A stretch of 64,000 bases of DNA. It comes from Coffea arabica (taxonomy: Eukaryota; Streptophyta; Magnoliopsida; Gentianales; Rubiaceae). Made by a program: the position numbers and the translations under genes. The notes under the pieces are model-generated. The model was given only the letters and a program-made list of their open reading frames with translations. It did not search any database and had not been told where the DNA came from. Shown piece after piece: positions 38,400-52,420 of the stretch. The DNA is taken from NCBI RefSeq assembly GCF_036785885.1, contig NC_092322.1:14654466-14718465 (forward strand), in the 5' to 3' direction. The number at the start of each line of letters is the position of its first letter. The first letter of the stretch is position 1.

Positions 38400-40420
38400 G
38401 GATATGCACATAATGAAGACAAAGTCACCTTTTTGTTTTGAAGGTGGGAAGAACCCGGAGAGGATCAGATAGGAGATATGCTTTTCCTAAATAATTGAGA
38501 GTTGACCCCTAGTGATGGGAGGATTTATCAAATCGAATAAAGAAAAAAGAGGACAAGTAATGTACTAATATTTGAAATATTATTTAGAATCATTATTGTA
38601 GTATTTTTTATGATGTGGTGTATATGAGATAAAAATGTAGTTAAAAATATAAAAAATGGGTTGAAAAAATCTGTTTAAGATGTCAGCAAAATAATATTTG
38701 AAATAATTTTGCATCCAAACACCCCGATATCTTTCTAATAAAGCTAAGTCGAAGAAGGAGAAGGGAAATAATATGGCAATACCCCTTGTATGGGGAATAA
38801 TCACATGGCACCAATTTCTTAGGTGAACTTAATTCTATTTCCTCCAATAATACCTGCAAAGGTTCATACGTCTATAATTATGCTTCTAGAGAGATGCTGC
38901 TGCGGGATAAGAAACCTTGAATTTTGAAGCTTTGGAGCTCTTATTTCTGATGCAATGAGCAAATTTCTTGTTGGCATTTAAGCAAGATAGAATAAAAGTG
39001 ACCTTGTTAAGTTTAATCTAAATTTGAATATAGACCAGAAATGTCCAAAAAATTGAACATATACAACAATTCTAAATTTCTATTTGAGTTTAATCTACTG
39101 ACAAATCATGGTATATACTTATACATAAACAATCAAGTACTTCAATTCAGTGCTGTAATGTTGATCACTATGCCATTTATCCCAAAAAAAAAAAAAAGGA
39201 CCACTCTTGTTTGACTGCTGAATTCTGGCGGTTCGACTCTTTCGGCCAATCCCTTGCATGGTTGGTGTGGATTATTATACTTCATATCTGATAGACATAT
39301 GATAAGGACAAAGTGACCTTTTTGCTGTAAAGTTGGGGAAAACCAAGAACAGATCGACTAGAGATATCCTGTTCCTAACCACATTGAGATCCAGTGATGC
39401 TTTGCTGGTTATGTGTCTAATTCCCATGCATCCCGCAAGTCATTGCATGATGTATGTACAAAGACACCCGTGGAAAGTAATTAAGTTAACCTTATTTTCT
39501 TGATGATAGCTAATATTGTTTAGACCAGGTAGAGGGAAAAAGTCTTTCCAATTAACCATAGTGTATGTGGTCGAACTGAGGATGTAAAAATATTGTTTTT
39601 ATTTGACATATGTTGCAATATAAAAAATTACAATTTCCAATTAATCATTGCGTATATGGTCCTATTGATGATGTAAAAATATTATTTTTATCTGACATAT
39701 ATCGCGTTACAAAAAGTGCAATAATACTTTTTAGATAATCTTGAGTCATAAAGCGTAGATAGTGCTTATAAGAAACTTGAGGACAAAAATATGATTCTAG
39801 TGCCAAATGAAAGGAACTTCAATTATAATGCTCATTGGAGCCCTTGTTGTAATTACTTATAAGTTAAAACTAACCTAAAAGTTCCCTTTCTGCATTTGGG
39901 CAAGATGATGTTCGATATTTTTTAAGCAAAAAAAAAAAAAAAAGATGATTGAAATCTCTCACCATGCAAGGTGCAGTTGCTATCTTTGACTTATCATTGA
40001 TCACCATGAATTATTGGAAAACACGTACTTTATTCCCCACTCTGCAACATTTAGACGGCTTAAGCAAATAGTTGATGGTATTGGCTGCAGAAATTCTAAA
40101 TCTTCAACTAGTGATAGTGCATATAATTGATCATCATCACCAATAAACAACTAATTAGAGACAAAGGAATAATTAAATCTTACAACAACTTCCAAATGCA
40201 AATTAACAACCCCCATCTTCCTGGAAGCATTAAATAATTGCTTTCTCTACACTGCAGATGGGATTATGTTTATGTTCATATATAGGTGCTTAATAAAATA
40301 TAAGTCACCTTTTTGTTTTAATTAAGGGGAAAATCGAGGGAGATCAAGTGGAGATTTCATTAGACCTATGATAACTCCAAACCATTTCAGACCAAGTGAT
40401 TCTTGCTTTGATGGGCTGTT
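38400..40420. repeat. Three diverged units of about 0.9-1.0 kb
   Basis: A conserved block with 'gacaaagtcacctttttgttt', then 'ggggaaaa' or 'gtgggaagaa', then 'agatcaagtggagat'-like text and 'ccagtgat', occurs near 38420, 39305 and 40300. Spacing is about 890 and 990 bp. No reading frame is shared across the three units. Confidence 0.6.
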
Positions 40421-41850
40421 AGTGCAATTAGGCCAATTATTTTAAACCAAAAAAAAAATGCCAATAATTGAAGAAGATGTTCTTATAAATATACCTGCAT
40501 CTGTTTACTTTTTCAAAGTATCTATTCTTCGGCTATCTAAAAGTGTTCATCTGTCCACTCTATACTCCATTAACAGCTTGATCTCCTTTGCAGAAAATCC
40601 CCTTTTCTCAAAGTCTTAGCAGCATTCAGCTACCCCGGTTGATTGAGGTTAGTTTTCCATCTATATATACAATACATACATATTGTTTACTTGCTTCATT
40701 TTTGACATTCAAGAGTTTCTTGAGTGGCCCATAAAGCTTAGGGTTGAAAGGGTGGTTAGAATTGGGAGCATTTCATGAGCACTAGTTGAACATATTATGC
40801 TTAGTTTGGGGTAAATTTTGTTAAATTATTTTTTTTAGAATCACCATTATGGTTACAAAATCTTGTTGGCATGAAGTTGGAGTAGTTTTTAATAAAATTG
40901 TAGAAAGCGTTTAAGAGTTTCGGACAAAGATTTGACATTCATTGGGAAAGTTTTTTACAAGCAACTATAATTAGTGAAAAAGACGAATTAGTTCAAGAAC
41001 CCTGTAAAGTCAAGACGAAAAAAGATGACTCTTTTTAAGGTGCATTAATATTATAATCACTCCACTTTTTGTTAATGACAAATCGTTTTATTTAATTACT
41101 TTTGCGAAAAATCCAAAAAAGGTGAAGCGCTGTTAACAATAGTCGTTAGAGTACGACATTAATAAGACTCTATCAAGTATTCTACTCCATAGTTTAGAGA
41201 ATAATTATGGAAAATTTTCGTAGCATGAATAATTGCAGCTTTACAAGATTTGAGTAGTATTTTCCAAGTATTTATTCAAAACAACACAGATAAATTTCTT
41301 CAACTTTTAGCCTAAATTGAGGCCTAAATCTGTAAGTAGGAAAAGTAAAGTTTAAAATAAAGGCAAGTAAACTACACTGTATAAAATGAGCCATCCAAAA
41401 TTGCAAATTGACTGATAAAAATTAATAGACCCTCAGTCAGTTGTCACATCCCAGAGGCAACAGTCACCGTACCACTGAGGGTTGTACCTCCAGTAAGAAA
41501 ACTAGTACATTTGAAGTTTCGAAATCCGTCATTGCTGCTGTCACAGTCATGTCACAATAAACCATAGGACTTGACAGGTTTAATTTCTATGATCCATCAT
41601 ATCATCTATTTTCAATCTCTATCAGTCATTTCTTAGCTCAGGTGTTTGGATAGGTCAACTTTACCGAACAAATATTTCCCTCGGACATATTTCTTAATTC
41701 ACCTTTTTATTTGACATACATCACATCAAAATAAGTGTTATAATATTTATTTCAAATAATACTCTATCCAAACACACCCGTGCAGGAAGGCAAAAAAAAT
41801 TTCAAAAGGAAAACATATGTTGTATTGATTTTTTTTTCTTTTTTCTTCTA
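40421..41850. other. Gene-free stretch
   Basis: Ordinary A+T-rich intergenic DNA with no supported gene. 40500-40680 is slightly richer in G+C and pyrimidine and could be a transcribed non-coding exon ending at 'gattgaggttagttttcc', but nothing fixes this. Confidence 0.3.
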
Positions 41851-41856
41851 GGTATA

Positions 41857-41997
41857 CCCATTTGGATTGCTATTTTTTAAAATTTTTATAAAAAAATATA
41901 TTGTAATAATTTGATATATGTGAGGTAAAAGAATTGACTAAAAAATATGTTCATGAAAAATGTAAAAATTTTTTAAGAAAATTGCAATCCAAATTTT
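41857..41997. mobile_element. MITE of the 'TTTGGATTG' family, copy 2
   Basis: Starts 'cccatttggattgc' and ends 'attgcaatccaaa', giving clear inverted ends. Internal text 'aaaaaaatatattgtaataatttgatatatgtgagg' is shared with the copies at 18085 and 61068. Confidence 0.7.
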
Positions 41998-41999
41998 GA

Positions 42000-44900
42000 A
42001 CTAGGTGGAAGTAATTCCATTTTGACAAGTAATTTTTTAAATTTTCTTCTTACAAGATATATGCTACTACTAGACATACTTCTTTTGTATTTATATTTTT
42101 GTTTTTGTTTTTTAGTGTTAAAGGTCCATGATAATCCATCAGCCTAACCAGCCATGTGCGGTCAATATCCCTAGGATTCTGCTTTCTAATAAAGCGAAGG
42201 CAAATACGCCTGTAGACCTACCATTAAAGTGGATTTGATTGAGTTTTCTGTTTTCAGGAAGGGGAAATTTGTTTTTTTTTTTTTTTTTGGTGCTCTAAGA
42301 CTAAGAGCACATTGTAAGAATTGATTTGGTGTCACTTTTTGGGTAAATTTTTTTTTTTGCCTAAAATATATGTACTTCAGAAAAAGCTGAAAATAATTTT
42401 AGAGTTCTAATAGTAGTTTATCTTCTTTTTCTGTGTATTTATCATGTGTTCTCAGGGCATGAAATGAGGGGAAAATTAAGAAAGAGAAATTAGAGGAAAT
42501 CAAACGATATATTTGACCCTTAGGTAATGCAATTTTTATACAACTAATGAAATGTTCCCTTCTTGAAACTTGAAAAAGCATTAAACATTTTTACTTACAC
42601 TATAAACACATTTTTCAACTCATCTTTTTAATTTCTGACGATTTTTTTTTATTTCATATATATTACATCGCTCTCATAGAAAGAGATGCAGTAACTATTT
42701 CAAATTATATTTCAAATAATACTTTATCGAAACACAGTAGTCTATTCGGGCTAAGCCAGTTATTATTAAGTCATTCTTGGATATTAAATGCCTTAGTTTT
42801 TTTTTTCTTTTTTAATCTAAAGGAACATATATATGGACCAAAGAAACTTTCTAGTCCAACTACATCAATACTGCGTAGCTGCTAATGGACCCTTCCAGTT
42901 CCCATCTTCACAAAATTAAGGGTTATCCATATCACTTTGCTTCTTCATCATTCCATAAAGTGTCTTGTCCAATAAATTCAGAAATTTCTTTTCACGAAAA
43001 TTTGTGTCCAGCATATTCTATCAAGTGTCATATTTTTAATTTGCGTGTATTTGACAAGGCATATATATATGCATTGGTGAGAATTCCTGCCACTAAATTG
43101 TTTCTTGAAGGCCATATATACATAGGAGAATGATATTTCTTTTCTTTCTTTAATTTTTTGTTTTTCTAAAGCAGGAGAATGATATTTTACTTCTAATCTA
43201 TAGACCCTATATATGCATTTTTTTTCTTTCTTTTATTTTTTTTCAAAAGCCGGAGAATGATATTTTACTTCTAAGCTAAAGACCCTATGCAATTTCTTGT
43301 AGTTTCTGGAGTTCAGAAAGTAACAAGAGGGATATCATGTCCACTTTCCTTTTTTTTTTTTTCATCTAAACGTCATCGTTTTTTGGCTTAGCCCCTTAAA
43401 AAATTGAAAGTTTTCAAAGATATGCCTTATATATAGAGTCATAGATAAAAAAAAAAAAAAAAAAACTTGCTTACAAAAAAAATTAGAAAAATGAATAACA
43501 ATACAAATCTAAGTATAAAGTTTGTCCCTTGAAGTAAATGCTCTTCTTCCCTTTATGTCCAAAGTGGTTTTGCGAGTATAATAAAATGATCACAAAAGAT
43601 TCTGAAGAATTCTATGAATGCGTCGAGGAGGCCTTAATCTAATAGTAATTAAAATTAGAATCCAGAAATTAATAGTTTTGGATTCTAATTCTTTAGCCCT
43701 TCCCTGCTTTTTAAATTCCGCCCCTCTTTGGTTAGAAATTTTTATTTAAATTCTAGCGAGTGAATTAAAAAAAAGAAAAAAGAAATTGGTCTGTAACATT
43801 CACTTGCGATCCTTACCATAATGTACCTTTAATTGATGCCACGTGAGTTCCTTTTTTCGGTCCAATTCTGCATCGTCTCAATTATTCACCTCCCTACTAC
43901 GTGCCCATTTACAGCTTCTCCCACTTCTACATCTCTATATGGTATATAACTGCACCACTATCTCAGCACTGTGTGTTGTGCGTGTAAAACTTCCTGCATG
44001 CAAAAGGGCAAAGAAAGAAGATGGCAGAAATGGAAGTACTGAAAGCTAAAGATGATCCAAAATGGAAACATTTCGGCTTGCTTTTCTACTGGCAAAGAGA
44101 AAACAGAAGCAGTAAATACTAATCAATGCAATTTTTAGGGTCTTTTGTGTCACTCACGTATACATACGCCCGTGTGGTTCTCCGTACAAGAAACTTAAGC
44201 TGCACAAAATCCAAAGGTTAAAAGCCATAATATCCTGTCCTGCATCTACCATACCATATGTGTATACCCTCTATCATCATAATTAATGTTCTTGAAAATC
44301 ATTTGATTTTTTTTTCTTGTTGCATATTTAGGCTACACGCCAACATATATGTTCTTTATGTTGATGGCCAACTAAAAAGATACCCTATTATCCTTCAATT
44401 ATTGGAGCATAAAAGTTTTGATCCTCAAAATCACTTTGGAGTGAATTGCAGTTTAATCCCTCATCTTCTGACTTTGATGTACCTGAACCTTTTACGTTTT
44501 GATTATATGTTTCGATCAAACCCTTGAATCTTTTCTTTTCTTTTTTTTCCATTTTTGGCACGTCTAAATCCTCTTTTTTTTTTCTTCGAATTATCTTTTT
44601 TAGGATTCTCAATGGCAAATAATTGGGAAAGAAATTCTAAGGCTAAAATATAAGGGTTCAAAGTAGGATAAAACTAGAAATTAACATGGACCCTAGCAAA
44701 AGGCGAAATATAAATATAAGATGTCCTAGCAAAAGAAGAAGAAGAAGACAAAAGAGGTCCTACATCTATATCTATATTCAAATTTGCACGATCAACTTCT
44801 TAATTAATTCATAATTGACAAAATCTCAGCGGCTCACCAACGAAATCCTACACGCCCTCCTAATTGAAAATCTCTAAATTGATCTAAATTGATGAAATAA

Positions 44901-46600
44901 GAAGATTTGTTTGATCATTGATGCTTTGCTACACTCCAAAAATTTGCACATGCTACCAGGATTTTTGCTTAAAGTAACAAAAAATTCTATTGAAATAAAA
45001 GATTCTAAACAATAACAAAAACAAGAAAGGGACTGCCACTCTGCCAGCATGGTTGGCTACTTAGACACTTGTCACTTGATGATGCCCATTCTTTTTTCCT
45101 CATTTCCTCCTCCTTTATTTTGCTCCAGTATTCTCTCAGGAGACAGCTTCACTTCTGAGCTACCACCCCCCACCCCCACCCCATCCGCTAGCCTCCAAGA
45201 AAATATGACTTCTATGGATTTGGACCTCTTCACATAGAATGTCACAATGTGTGTGTTTCCAGTGAGTTTGTGGGGGTGTGTGTGAGAGAGAAAAAATACT
45301 GAAGAGGAGGAACAACTAGACAGCCTCACTCACAGCCTGTATGCATGTGTCCAAGGCTCAATTTTTTAGCTTTAGTTTAATCCCTTTAATTTATTATAAT
45401 TATTCTGCCGCTCTCCCCATCAGTGATTACCTATATGTTTCCTTCATTCCTTCATCTTCTCGATTTATTCAGTAATTTTTCAGAGCTACTCTCCAAAAAT
45501 TTTGAAGTTTCCTAGGATTATTCTAAACAAAGGGTAATGGACAAATGCCTAATGCCTTTAGTCTCAAGTAAATAAAGATTCAATTTTGATTAGTAGTACT
45601 AATTTTGATAGATATTATTGTTATCAGTTGGATTCATTTCTGGGTTTCTAACCTGGGTCCTTTTTTTTGTTTCTTTTTTTTTCGCTCTTCGCAGCATTTT
45701 GGCTCAAGTGGGATTCTTGAAATTCGCGTAGAATTGACTTTGGATGGTGTTTTGAGAGAGGTGACAGCACATTGAGGAGAGAAAGAATTCAATTCTCAGA
45801 GTAGCAGCCGAGTAGAGTAAAAACACAACCTATTATAGGCTTCTCTAGTCTTTATACAATTTATCTGCAGCATTCGTAATCAGTAGTATCTGTGGGTGCC
45901 GCTTCTGCTTGTCCCTAGAGCAAAATTTTTCATCCAATGCCACAGATCTCGAGACCCTTTTGATAAAAGCCAATTCTTTGGTAGTTTTGGACTGTAAAAT
46001 GAGCTGGGATTTCTGTTTGAGTTAAAGGGAGGGTCTTGTTTACTCCACCTTTCCTTCATTCATGCACGAGAGAGAGAATTGTTGGAAGGATGGCTGAATA
46101 CAGAGAACTTGACACAGGGCTTTGACTCTTGCGCTTTTGTTTATATTTAAGGGGTTGACCTTTGGTGAAGTGGTACAGAGCCCCACAATCGTAGGAGGGT
46201 CGGTGGTTCTGTTTGTTTTTGCCTCTTGCTTTGGATGAAAATCGAGGTAAAAAATAGTAGTATATGTTTTTGAATTTCATCAGTTGTGCTGGTCATTGTT
46301 TGATTGGTTAATTCTGGTTGTACTTTAGTTATATAAGCTTTCGTTGTGTTGGGAAGGCAATTTTTACCACTAGAATGTGTGAACAATAGTTGCTTGTTGC
46401 TGGTTTTATGGGATTTGGTTAATTGTACCTAGTACAGAGACATGGTTCTTGAATATATGCAGTAAAATATAATATGCACTTGTGTTGAAGGGGTTGCATT
46501 GTATGGGTACACGCCTACTGTTTCCCACTGTTTTGTGAGTGAAACGTGGACCGTGAAATTGGCATTAGCAAGGTATTTATGGGGATGGTGGTGGGTATTG
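42000..46600. other. Gene-free stretch and WDR44-type upstream region
   Basis: No intact gene. Homopolymer T/A runs occur at about 42270, 42345, 43340 and 43448. A unit 'ggagaatgatattttacttctaa.ct..agaccctat' is repeated at about 43172 and 43252, with a partial copy at 43124. From about 45650 on, G+C content rises and the sequence reads as 5' untranslated and promoter DNA of the WD40 gene at 46683, possibly with an intron. Confidence 0.4.
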
Positions 46601-46682
46601 TCCAGATCTTGATTTGCTTGAGGAAGTGAGAGGAGAATTTTGGGTTTAATGTGGAATTTTGATTTTAAATTCACTGCAAGAA

Positions 46683-49600
46683 ATGCAGAGGTTTGATGAG
46701 GGTAAAGAGGTTTTCTTTGATGCTGTAGAGTCCTTTTCATCTGAGGAGTCTTTTATAGTTAGAGAAGACTTGGATTCTGTCAATTTAGGTTATGACATTT
46801 GGTTGAGTGAGCTAAGAAGTGTGAAGGACCGACGAGAGAAATTTTTGGTTTCAATGGGATTTAAAGGGGTTTCATCTGTAAATGATGTGGCACCTAATGA
46901 AGAATCTGGGACCATGGGAGCGGACAGGGTCGGAGAATGTAGTGGAGCAGTTAGTTGTTCTTCTTCATCATCTGTAGAGGAAAATTTAGTGTGTGACAGC
47001 AGGGAATTGAATGGTGAGGCAAATTGTTTGGTTGAGGAATCCGGGGAGGAATGGTCAGAGAATCTATCCATTATGACAGAAAGGGAAACAGCTGGAAGTC
47101 CTAGCTCTGCTTCTGCAGTTAGATGTAGCGAAATGCAGGCTCATGTTGAAAACTACAAAATTGTTGATGTGAAAAAGAAGAAAACTAATGGTTGGTTGAG
47201 AAGTTTTTTGTGTAAGATGAAGAAAAGTAGATGCATTGATGCATCCACGGCACAGAAATTTTCTGATGAAGAAAGAAAAATAACTCAGGTGAAAGTTCAA
47301 CAGAAAAATAAAAAATGTAAGGAATTTACTGCTGTTTACGCTGGACAAGAAATTAGGGCTCACAAAGGCTTAATTTGGACGATGAAGTTCAGTCCTGATG
47401 GACAATATCTGTCAACCGGAGGTGAAGATGGGATTGTTCGGATTTGGAGTGTTTCATCAGTAGAAGCCTCCTGTACGACTTCAGCACGTAATTTGCAGAG
47501 TAACAACTTAAAAGGGAGCTCCACTTTTAAAAGAAAACAGTCAAGAATTGCATCTATTGTTGTTCCTGAGAAGGTTTTCCACATCAACGAGTCTCCACTA
47601 CATGAACTTCATGGTCACACCAGTGACATTTTGGACCTAGCTTGGTCCACATCCAATGTGAGTAGATTAGCAGTTAATGACCTTATTTCTTCACGTTTTC
47701 ATTGTTGCAATCAATTTCTTGGAGTTTCCAGTAGTCCTTAATTTTTATCATGAAGCTAATTTGGAGTTTGTAATGCAGCATCTTTTGTCATCATCCAAGG
47801 ATAACACTGTTCGTCTATGGCAAGTTGGCTCGAATAAATGCCATTCAATTTTTCTCCACAATAATTATGGTAATTGTCAATCTAATTTTGAGATCCATGG
47901 TGCCTAGGCTTGCCATATGTTTTTCTTTTTTGACTTATAAGGTTGCAGCTTTGCCATTAAAAGTCTAATGGTTTTTCTGTTTCCTGTGGATCAGTAACGA
48001 GCATTCAGTTCAATCCTGTTGATGAAAGCCACTTCATCAGCGGATCTATTGATGGAATAGTACGAATTTGGGGAGTACAGGAGAAGAGAGTTATAGATTG
48101 GGCTGATACACGGGATTTAGTTACAAGTGTACGTTACCAGCCAAATGGGAAAGTAAGATCCAGTTCCATATTAGATATATGAATTGGTAAATAATTCAGC
48201 TTAGTATTATGTCTTTTGGAAATTGCCCTTGTGAGACGAAACTGACAGGATATTTGTGCTGATATGATGTAAACAGGGTTTTATAACTGGTTTCATCTCT
48301 GGTGCCTGTCGTTTTTATGAAGTATCAGGTATGTAATTTATGCATGTCGCTACTGTCGTTTAAATCTAAAATAAAAGAACCCGTTTGTGTACCTTAGGAG
48401 CCACTAAGTATGTTTCCTTGTCATGCAGGCTGTGAACTTTTGCTACGCGCGGAGATGCGAATTAGTGGTAAAAAGAAATCCTCTGGAAGCAGAATAACTG
48501 GCATTCAGGTTCTACTACTCGTATTCTAGCTATTTTAGGTATGATTATGTATCTCTAGTTTCAATGCTGCTCACACAGGTTTCTCAATTCTTGCAGTTTC
48601 TGGATAATGACTCACAAAGGGTTATGATAACATCTGAAGATTCCAAGATTCGAATACTTGATGGACTTGATATTGTCCACAAATACAAAGGTATAAATTC
48701 TGTTCATTCTTGTTTGCTGTAAAGTTTCAAGCTATGATCTTCTATTAAGTGTTTGAATACCTCGTTTTCTGTAAAGTTTCACGTAGCACAAGCTGTTTCA
48801 TACAGCTTTATCAACTACTACGGTTCTAGAAGTGCCTATTTATGTTCAGTAAAAGATTTATAAAATTACTCGAGTCCATATTGAATGCAGTGTATCAAAA
48901 GTCTATCTGATATTTTGTGGATCTGCAGTCTTTGAATGTATTTTTTTTTTTATGAGAATAGTATTTGGATGACACTTTAGATTTTTCACTTGGGGATGTA
49001 TTGGAACCATGTCCCTGTAAGTTGAATCTACATCTGAATTTTTAAATTATAAATGAACAATGAGAAGGAAAATCAAGAATGCAATCATATCATACTAGAA
49101 ACAAACACAGAGTTATGGCCAATTGATTTTTCACCAGCACATCATCAGCATTTGGTATAGGTTGATTCCCAAATATTACATATACAGAACTTGTGTCATG
49201 TACGTCTTGTAGTAGATCGATTCTCTGTAAGTTTGTCTGTCTTGTTAGACATATTGAGTCTTTCAGACAACAAATCTAACTGAAAACTTTTCATATTTTT
49301 GCATACATCATGACCTGCAGTATGTGCTTTTGCAGCATTTGGATAATGCTGAGTTTAGAGCTAAGAATGTACTATTAGGCATCCATTTGATGAGCAACTT
49401 GTCTGGTTTAACAGGTCTAGCAAAATCAGGAGGTCAGACATCAGCTTCTTTCACTTCAACCGGGCAGCATATAGTATCGGTTGGAGAGGACTCGCGCATC
49501 TATGTCTGGAACTATGACAACATAATGATCCAATTATCCAAAGCAAAAAAATCAGCCCGCTCCTGTGAGCATTTTTCCTTTGAAGGTGTATCAATTGCAA

Positions 49601-49992
49601 TACCTTACTCAGGCATGGGGACAGAAAAAAGGAGGGCTGGTAATGACAGCACCTCTGCGTCCTCGCAGACATGTAGCAACCAGAGCTCGTATTCATTGGC
49701 TAGAGATCAAGAACGATTTTCTTTAGCTAGTTGGTTCTCCATGGATGTCTCATCAAAAGCTTCTGCAACATGGCCTGAGGAGAAACTACCCATGTGGGAG
49801 ATACAATATCCAGAACATGATGATCAAACTTGCGACTGCCCTGATGATCATCTTCAACAGCTACATCAGCATCAGAATAACAGCCAAAGTTGTGGGAATT
49901 TCCCCGCATCGTGGGGTCTGGTGTTCGTCACAGCTGGTATGGATGGAATGATCAGGACATTCCATAATTTCGGGTTGCCTATGAAGACTTAA
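46683..49992 (+). CDS. WD40-repeat protein, WDR44-like
   Basis: The seven exons are 46683-47657, 47779-47869, 47995-48152, 48277-48328, 48429-48508, 48597-48690 and 49415-49992. All junctions are GT/AG and in phase, giving 2028 bp and 675 aa. The N-terminal 200 residues carry the acidic EVFFDAVES motif and GYDIWLSE...[12 protein letters not shown], characteristic of plant WDR44-type proteins. WD repeats follow: [18 protein letters not shown]...[19 protein letters not shown]...TVRLWQV, a VTSIQFNP repeat ending VRIWGV, then weaker ones, with a last blade near [16 protein letters not shown]. Human WDR44 binds Rab11, but the plant members are poorly characterised, so a trafficking role is inference. 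I start at ATG 46683 because the codon 24 bases earlier is TTG. Intron 6 (724 bp) is the longest. Confidence 0.93.
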
Positions 49993-50880
49993 AATTTCCA
50001 AGAAACAAGAAGACCTGTCTCTCTTGTGGATAGCAAGTTGGCTGACAAGGCCTTGAATAGTGCATGAGATGATTACTTGAGCAGCACGATTTTGCTTGTC
50101 TGCTGACTCCTCCTTTCTCTAACAATTAGCTAATTTCTTTGTAGACTAGATTGGAAAAACTGGCCATATAATTTCATTGGCATTTATTCTCAAAATGAAA
50201 TTGTAAATGACTGTATAAAACCACAAATATCAAAAAAAAGAAAAAAAAAAAAAGAAAAAATCCCAATGCCTGGCTCTTGCTTTCCTTGTACAGTTTGAGG
50301 TACCCTAGAATTGCACCTATTTCTTTTAGCTGCACAACCATCCTAGCTTTTTTTTTCTTTTTCTTTTTTTTGCTTCTTGATTTAATTGGAAATGGGATGT
50401 TAAGAATGACAAACTAGGAAAGTAAGGGAATTTCAAGGAGAACCTAAAGTGAAATAAGTCCTACTGCTAGAGGAACATCTAAACAAATTTGGTGAACCTT
50501 CCAAAGTCTTACTGTAGAAAAGGCAATTCATTAATTTCACATCAGAAGGAAGTGAGAATGCATCGGATACAGACTACAGGAGAGTAATGGAACTGTGGAA
50601 GCTGATCCTCGTAGGTAATTATTTAGTTTACCAACGCATGGACATAAACTAATTTAGTTTAGTGTAGGAATAACAAATGAAGTGACACTACAACAGAGGA
50701 ATTTTACTCTGTCTTATTTTGCTATAAAGCTCTGGTGAAATGTCGCTATATTACCATTTTTAAAACGGGGCTTTTTTGCTAGTAGATGTGGATGAGGCGT
50801 AAGTTAGGATCCATGAAAGGAGGTCGAGTCCACCAAGAAAGCTATCACCCACCCCAGAAATTTTTTTTTTTCCCTCGTGG
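49993..50880. other. 3' flank of the WD40 gene
   Basis: Includes the probable 3' untranslated region to about 50220, followed by an A-rich run (about 50228-50265) and T-rich low-complexity DNA. No gene. Confidence 0.4.
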
Positions 50881-50914
50881 TTTTGGAGGGGCACCAGAAA
50901 ACTTTTTGATGAAA

Positions 50915-52420
50915 TGCAACTGAAATTCCAATTTTATCCCTTCTCCCCTATCCTCCCTCCTCTTCCTCCTTCTCCCCCCTCCTTCTTCTTCTTCCTTCAT
51001 CTTCCCCTCCTCTCCCCTCCCTTCCCCTACACCCCCTTCTCTCTCATGACCAAATCATGGAGGAGGAATAGGGAAAGGGTGGTGGTGGAAGTGGTATGTG
51101 ATGGAGGTAGGTGGAGAAAGAAAGAGGTAGGATTTTTTTTAAGTATTTTTTTATGTTATTCTTAGGTGTATTTGAAGTGTCTTTAAGATGTTTTTAAAGT
51201 GTTTTTGAAATATGTTACTATAACATTGTGTTTGATATACTAGGGTTTGCATGGGTTAGATAATTTTGGATGTATTTTTGATAAACTATTCTGTATTAAT
51301 TAGGTATCTTTAGAAGTGTTTTTGAAAACTTTTATGATAACAGTATACGTGAAAAACTTTATAGTAGATGGTTAGGTATTTTTCCAGTGTATTTTTAAAA
51401 GTGTATTTTAGGATATTTTTGGAATTTAAAATTTTTTTGGAGTATTTTTTTTAAAATTAAAAATAACATCACCTATCATTATCATTCACTGCTATCGGTC
51501 ACCGCTATCATTTCTTTCCCCACTTCCTTCTTCTCTCTCCTCCCCTCCTTTCTCCTCTCTCTCTCCCACTCTTTCTCTCTTCCCTGTTCTCCCCTTCCTT
51601 CCCCTATAACCTCTTCCACTTCCTTCTCGCTAGTTTGGTCACAAGCTGTGATTTGTCTCATGATCAAATATGGTCATAGCCTATGACTAGATATCCGGTT
51701 GTCATGGCCACGACTAGACTAGGAAAGGGAGAAAGGGGATTGAGAAAGAAGGGAGGAGGAGGGAGGAAGAGAGAGGGGGAGAAAGAGGAAGAAGGAAGGA
51801 AATGGAGAGAAAGCAAAAGGGAGGAGAAGAAGAGAGGAGAAGGAAGAGGCGAAAATGGAGTAGAGGTGGAGGAGAATGATGGAGGAGGGGAGAGGGAGAG
51901 GGAGAGAGGAGAGGCAGTAGGGGTAGTGGGTGGTGATAGTAAATGGAAGAAGAAAATATGGTAGAATTTTTTTTAAATTTTTTATTTTATAAGTTATATT
52001 TGAAATTGTGTGTATTTTTCGAGCTATTTTTGGAGTTGTTACTGCAAACTCCATAAGTAAAAATAATTTTGAAAAAATGGATAATCCATATGAAACCACA
52101 CTATATCATTGTGTTTGAAAATCTATCCATTGTATATAGTCCATATGAATTAAGTATTGTTTGGAACGAGTTTTGTTGTATTTTTAAAATTTATTATGAT
52201 ATTTTTAAAAATTTATTATTTTTGACCACCATCCACCACCACCTGCTCCTTCTCCCTCCTCTTTTCTCTTTTCCCTGCCTCTTTTTCCTCCTCATTTTCC
52301 CTCTCTCTTTCTCTTTCTCTCCTTCCTCCTCCTCCTCCTCTCCATTTCCATTCTTTTACGCAATCCTCTCTCCTTCATCCCCTTCTCTTGTCTCGACGTG
52401 GGGTAAAAAAATTATTGACG
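50915..52420. repeat. Alternating polypyrimidine and polypurine tracts
   Basis: Pyrimidine tracts at about 50937-51045, 51515-51630 and 52240-52380, and a long purine tract at about 51718-51955. Between the second and third tracts (51635-51715) are three short palindromic units: 'tggtcacaagctgtga', 'tggtcatagcctatgac' and 'gttgtcatggccacgac'. 'gtgtttttgaaat' phrases surround the region. It looks like a decayed transposon with inverted R/Y arms. Frames of 60-144 codons here are low-complexity products, not genes. Confidence 0.5.

Noticed and set aside
45049-45329. Short frames on both strands upstream of the WD40 gene
   Set aside because: Overlapping low-complexity frames with no domain.
46659-46682. 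Upstream extension of the WD40 protein
   Set aside because: The first codon is TTG, not ATG. The family N-terminus fits ATG 46683.
49324-49414. Extension of the last WD40 exon to include [11 protein letters not shown]...
   Set aside because: The acceptor at 49413-49414 restores the phase left by exon 6; the extra residues would break the WD40 blade.
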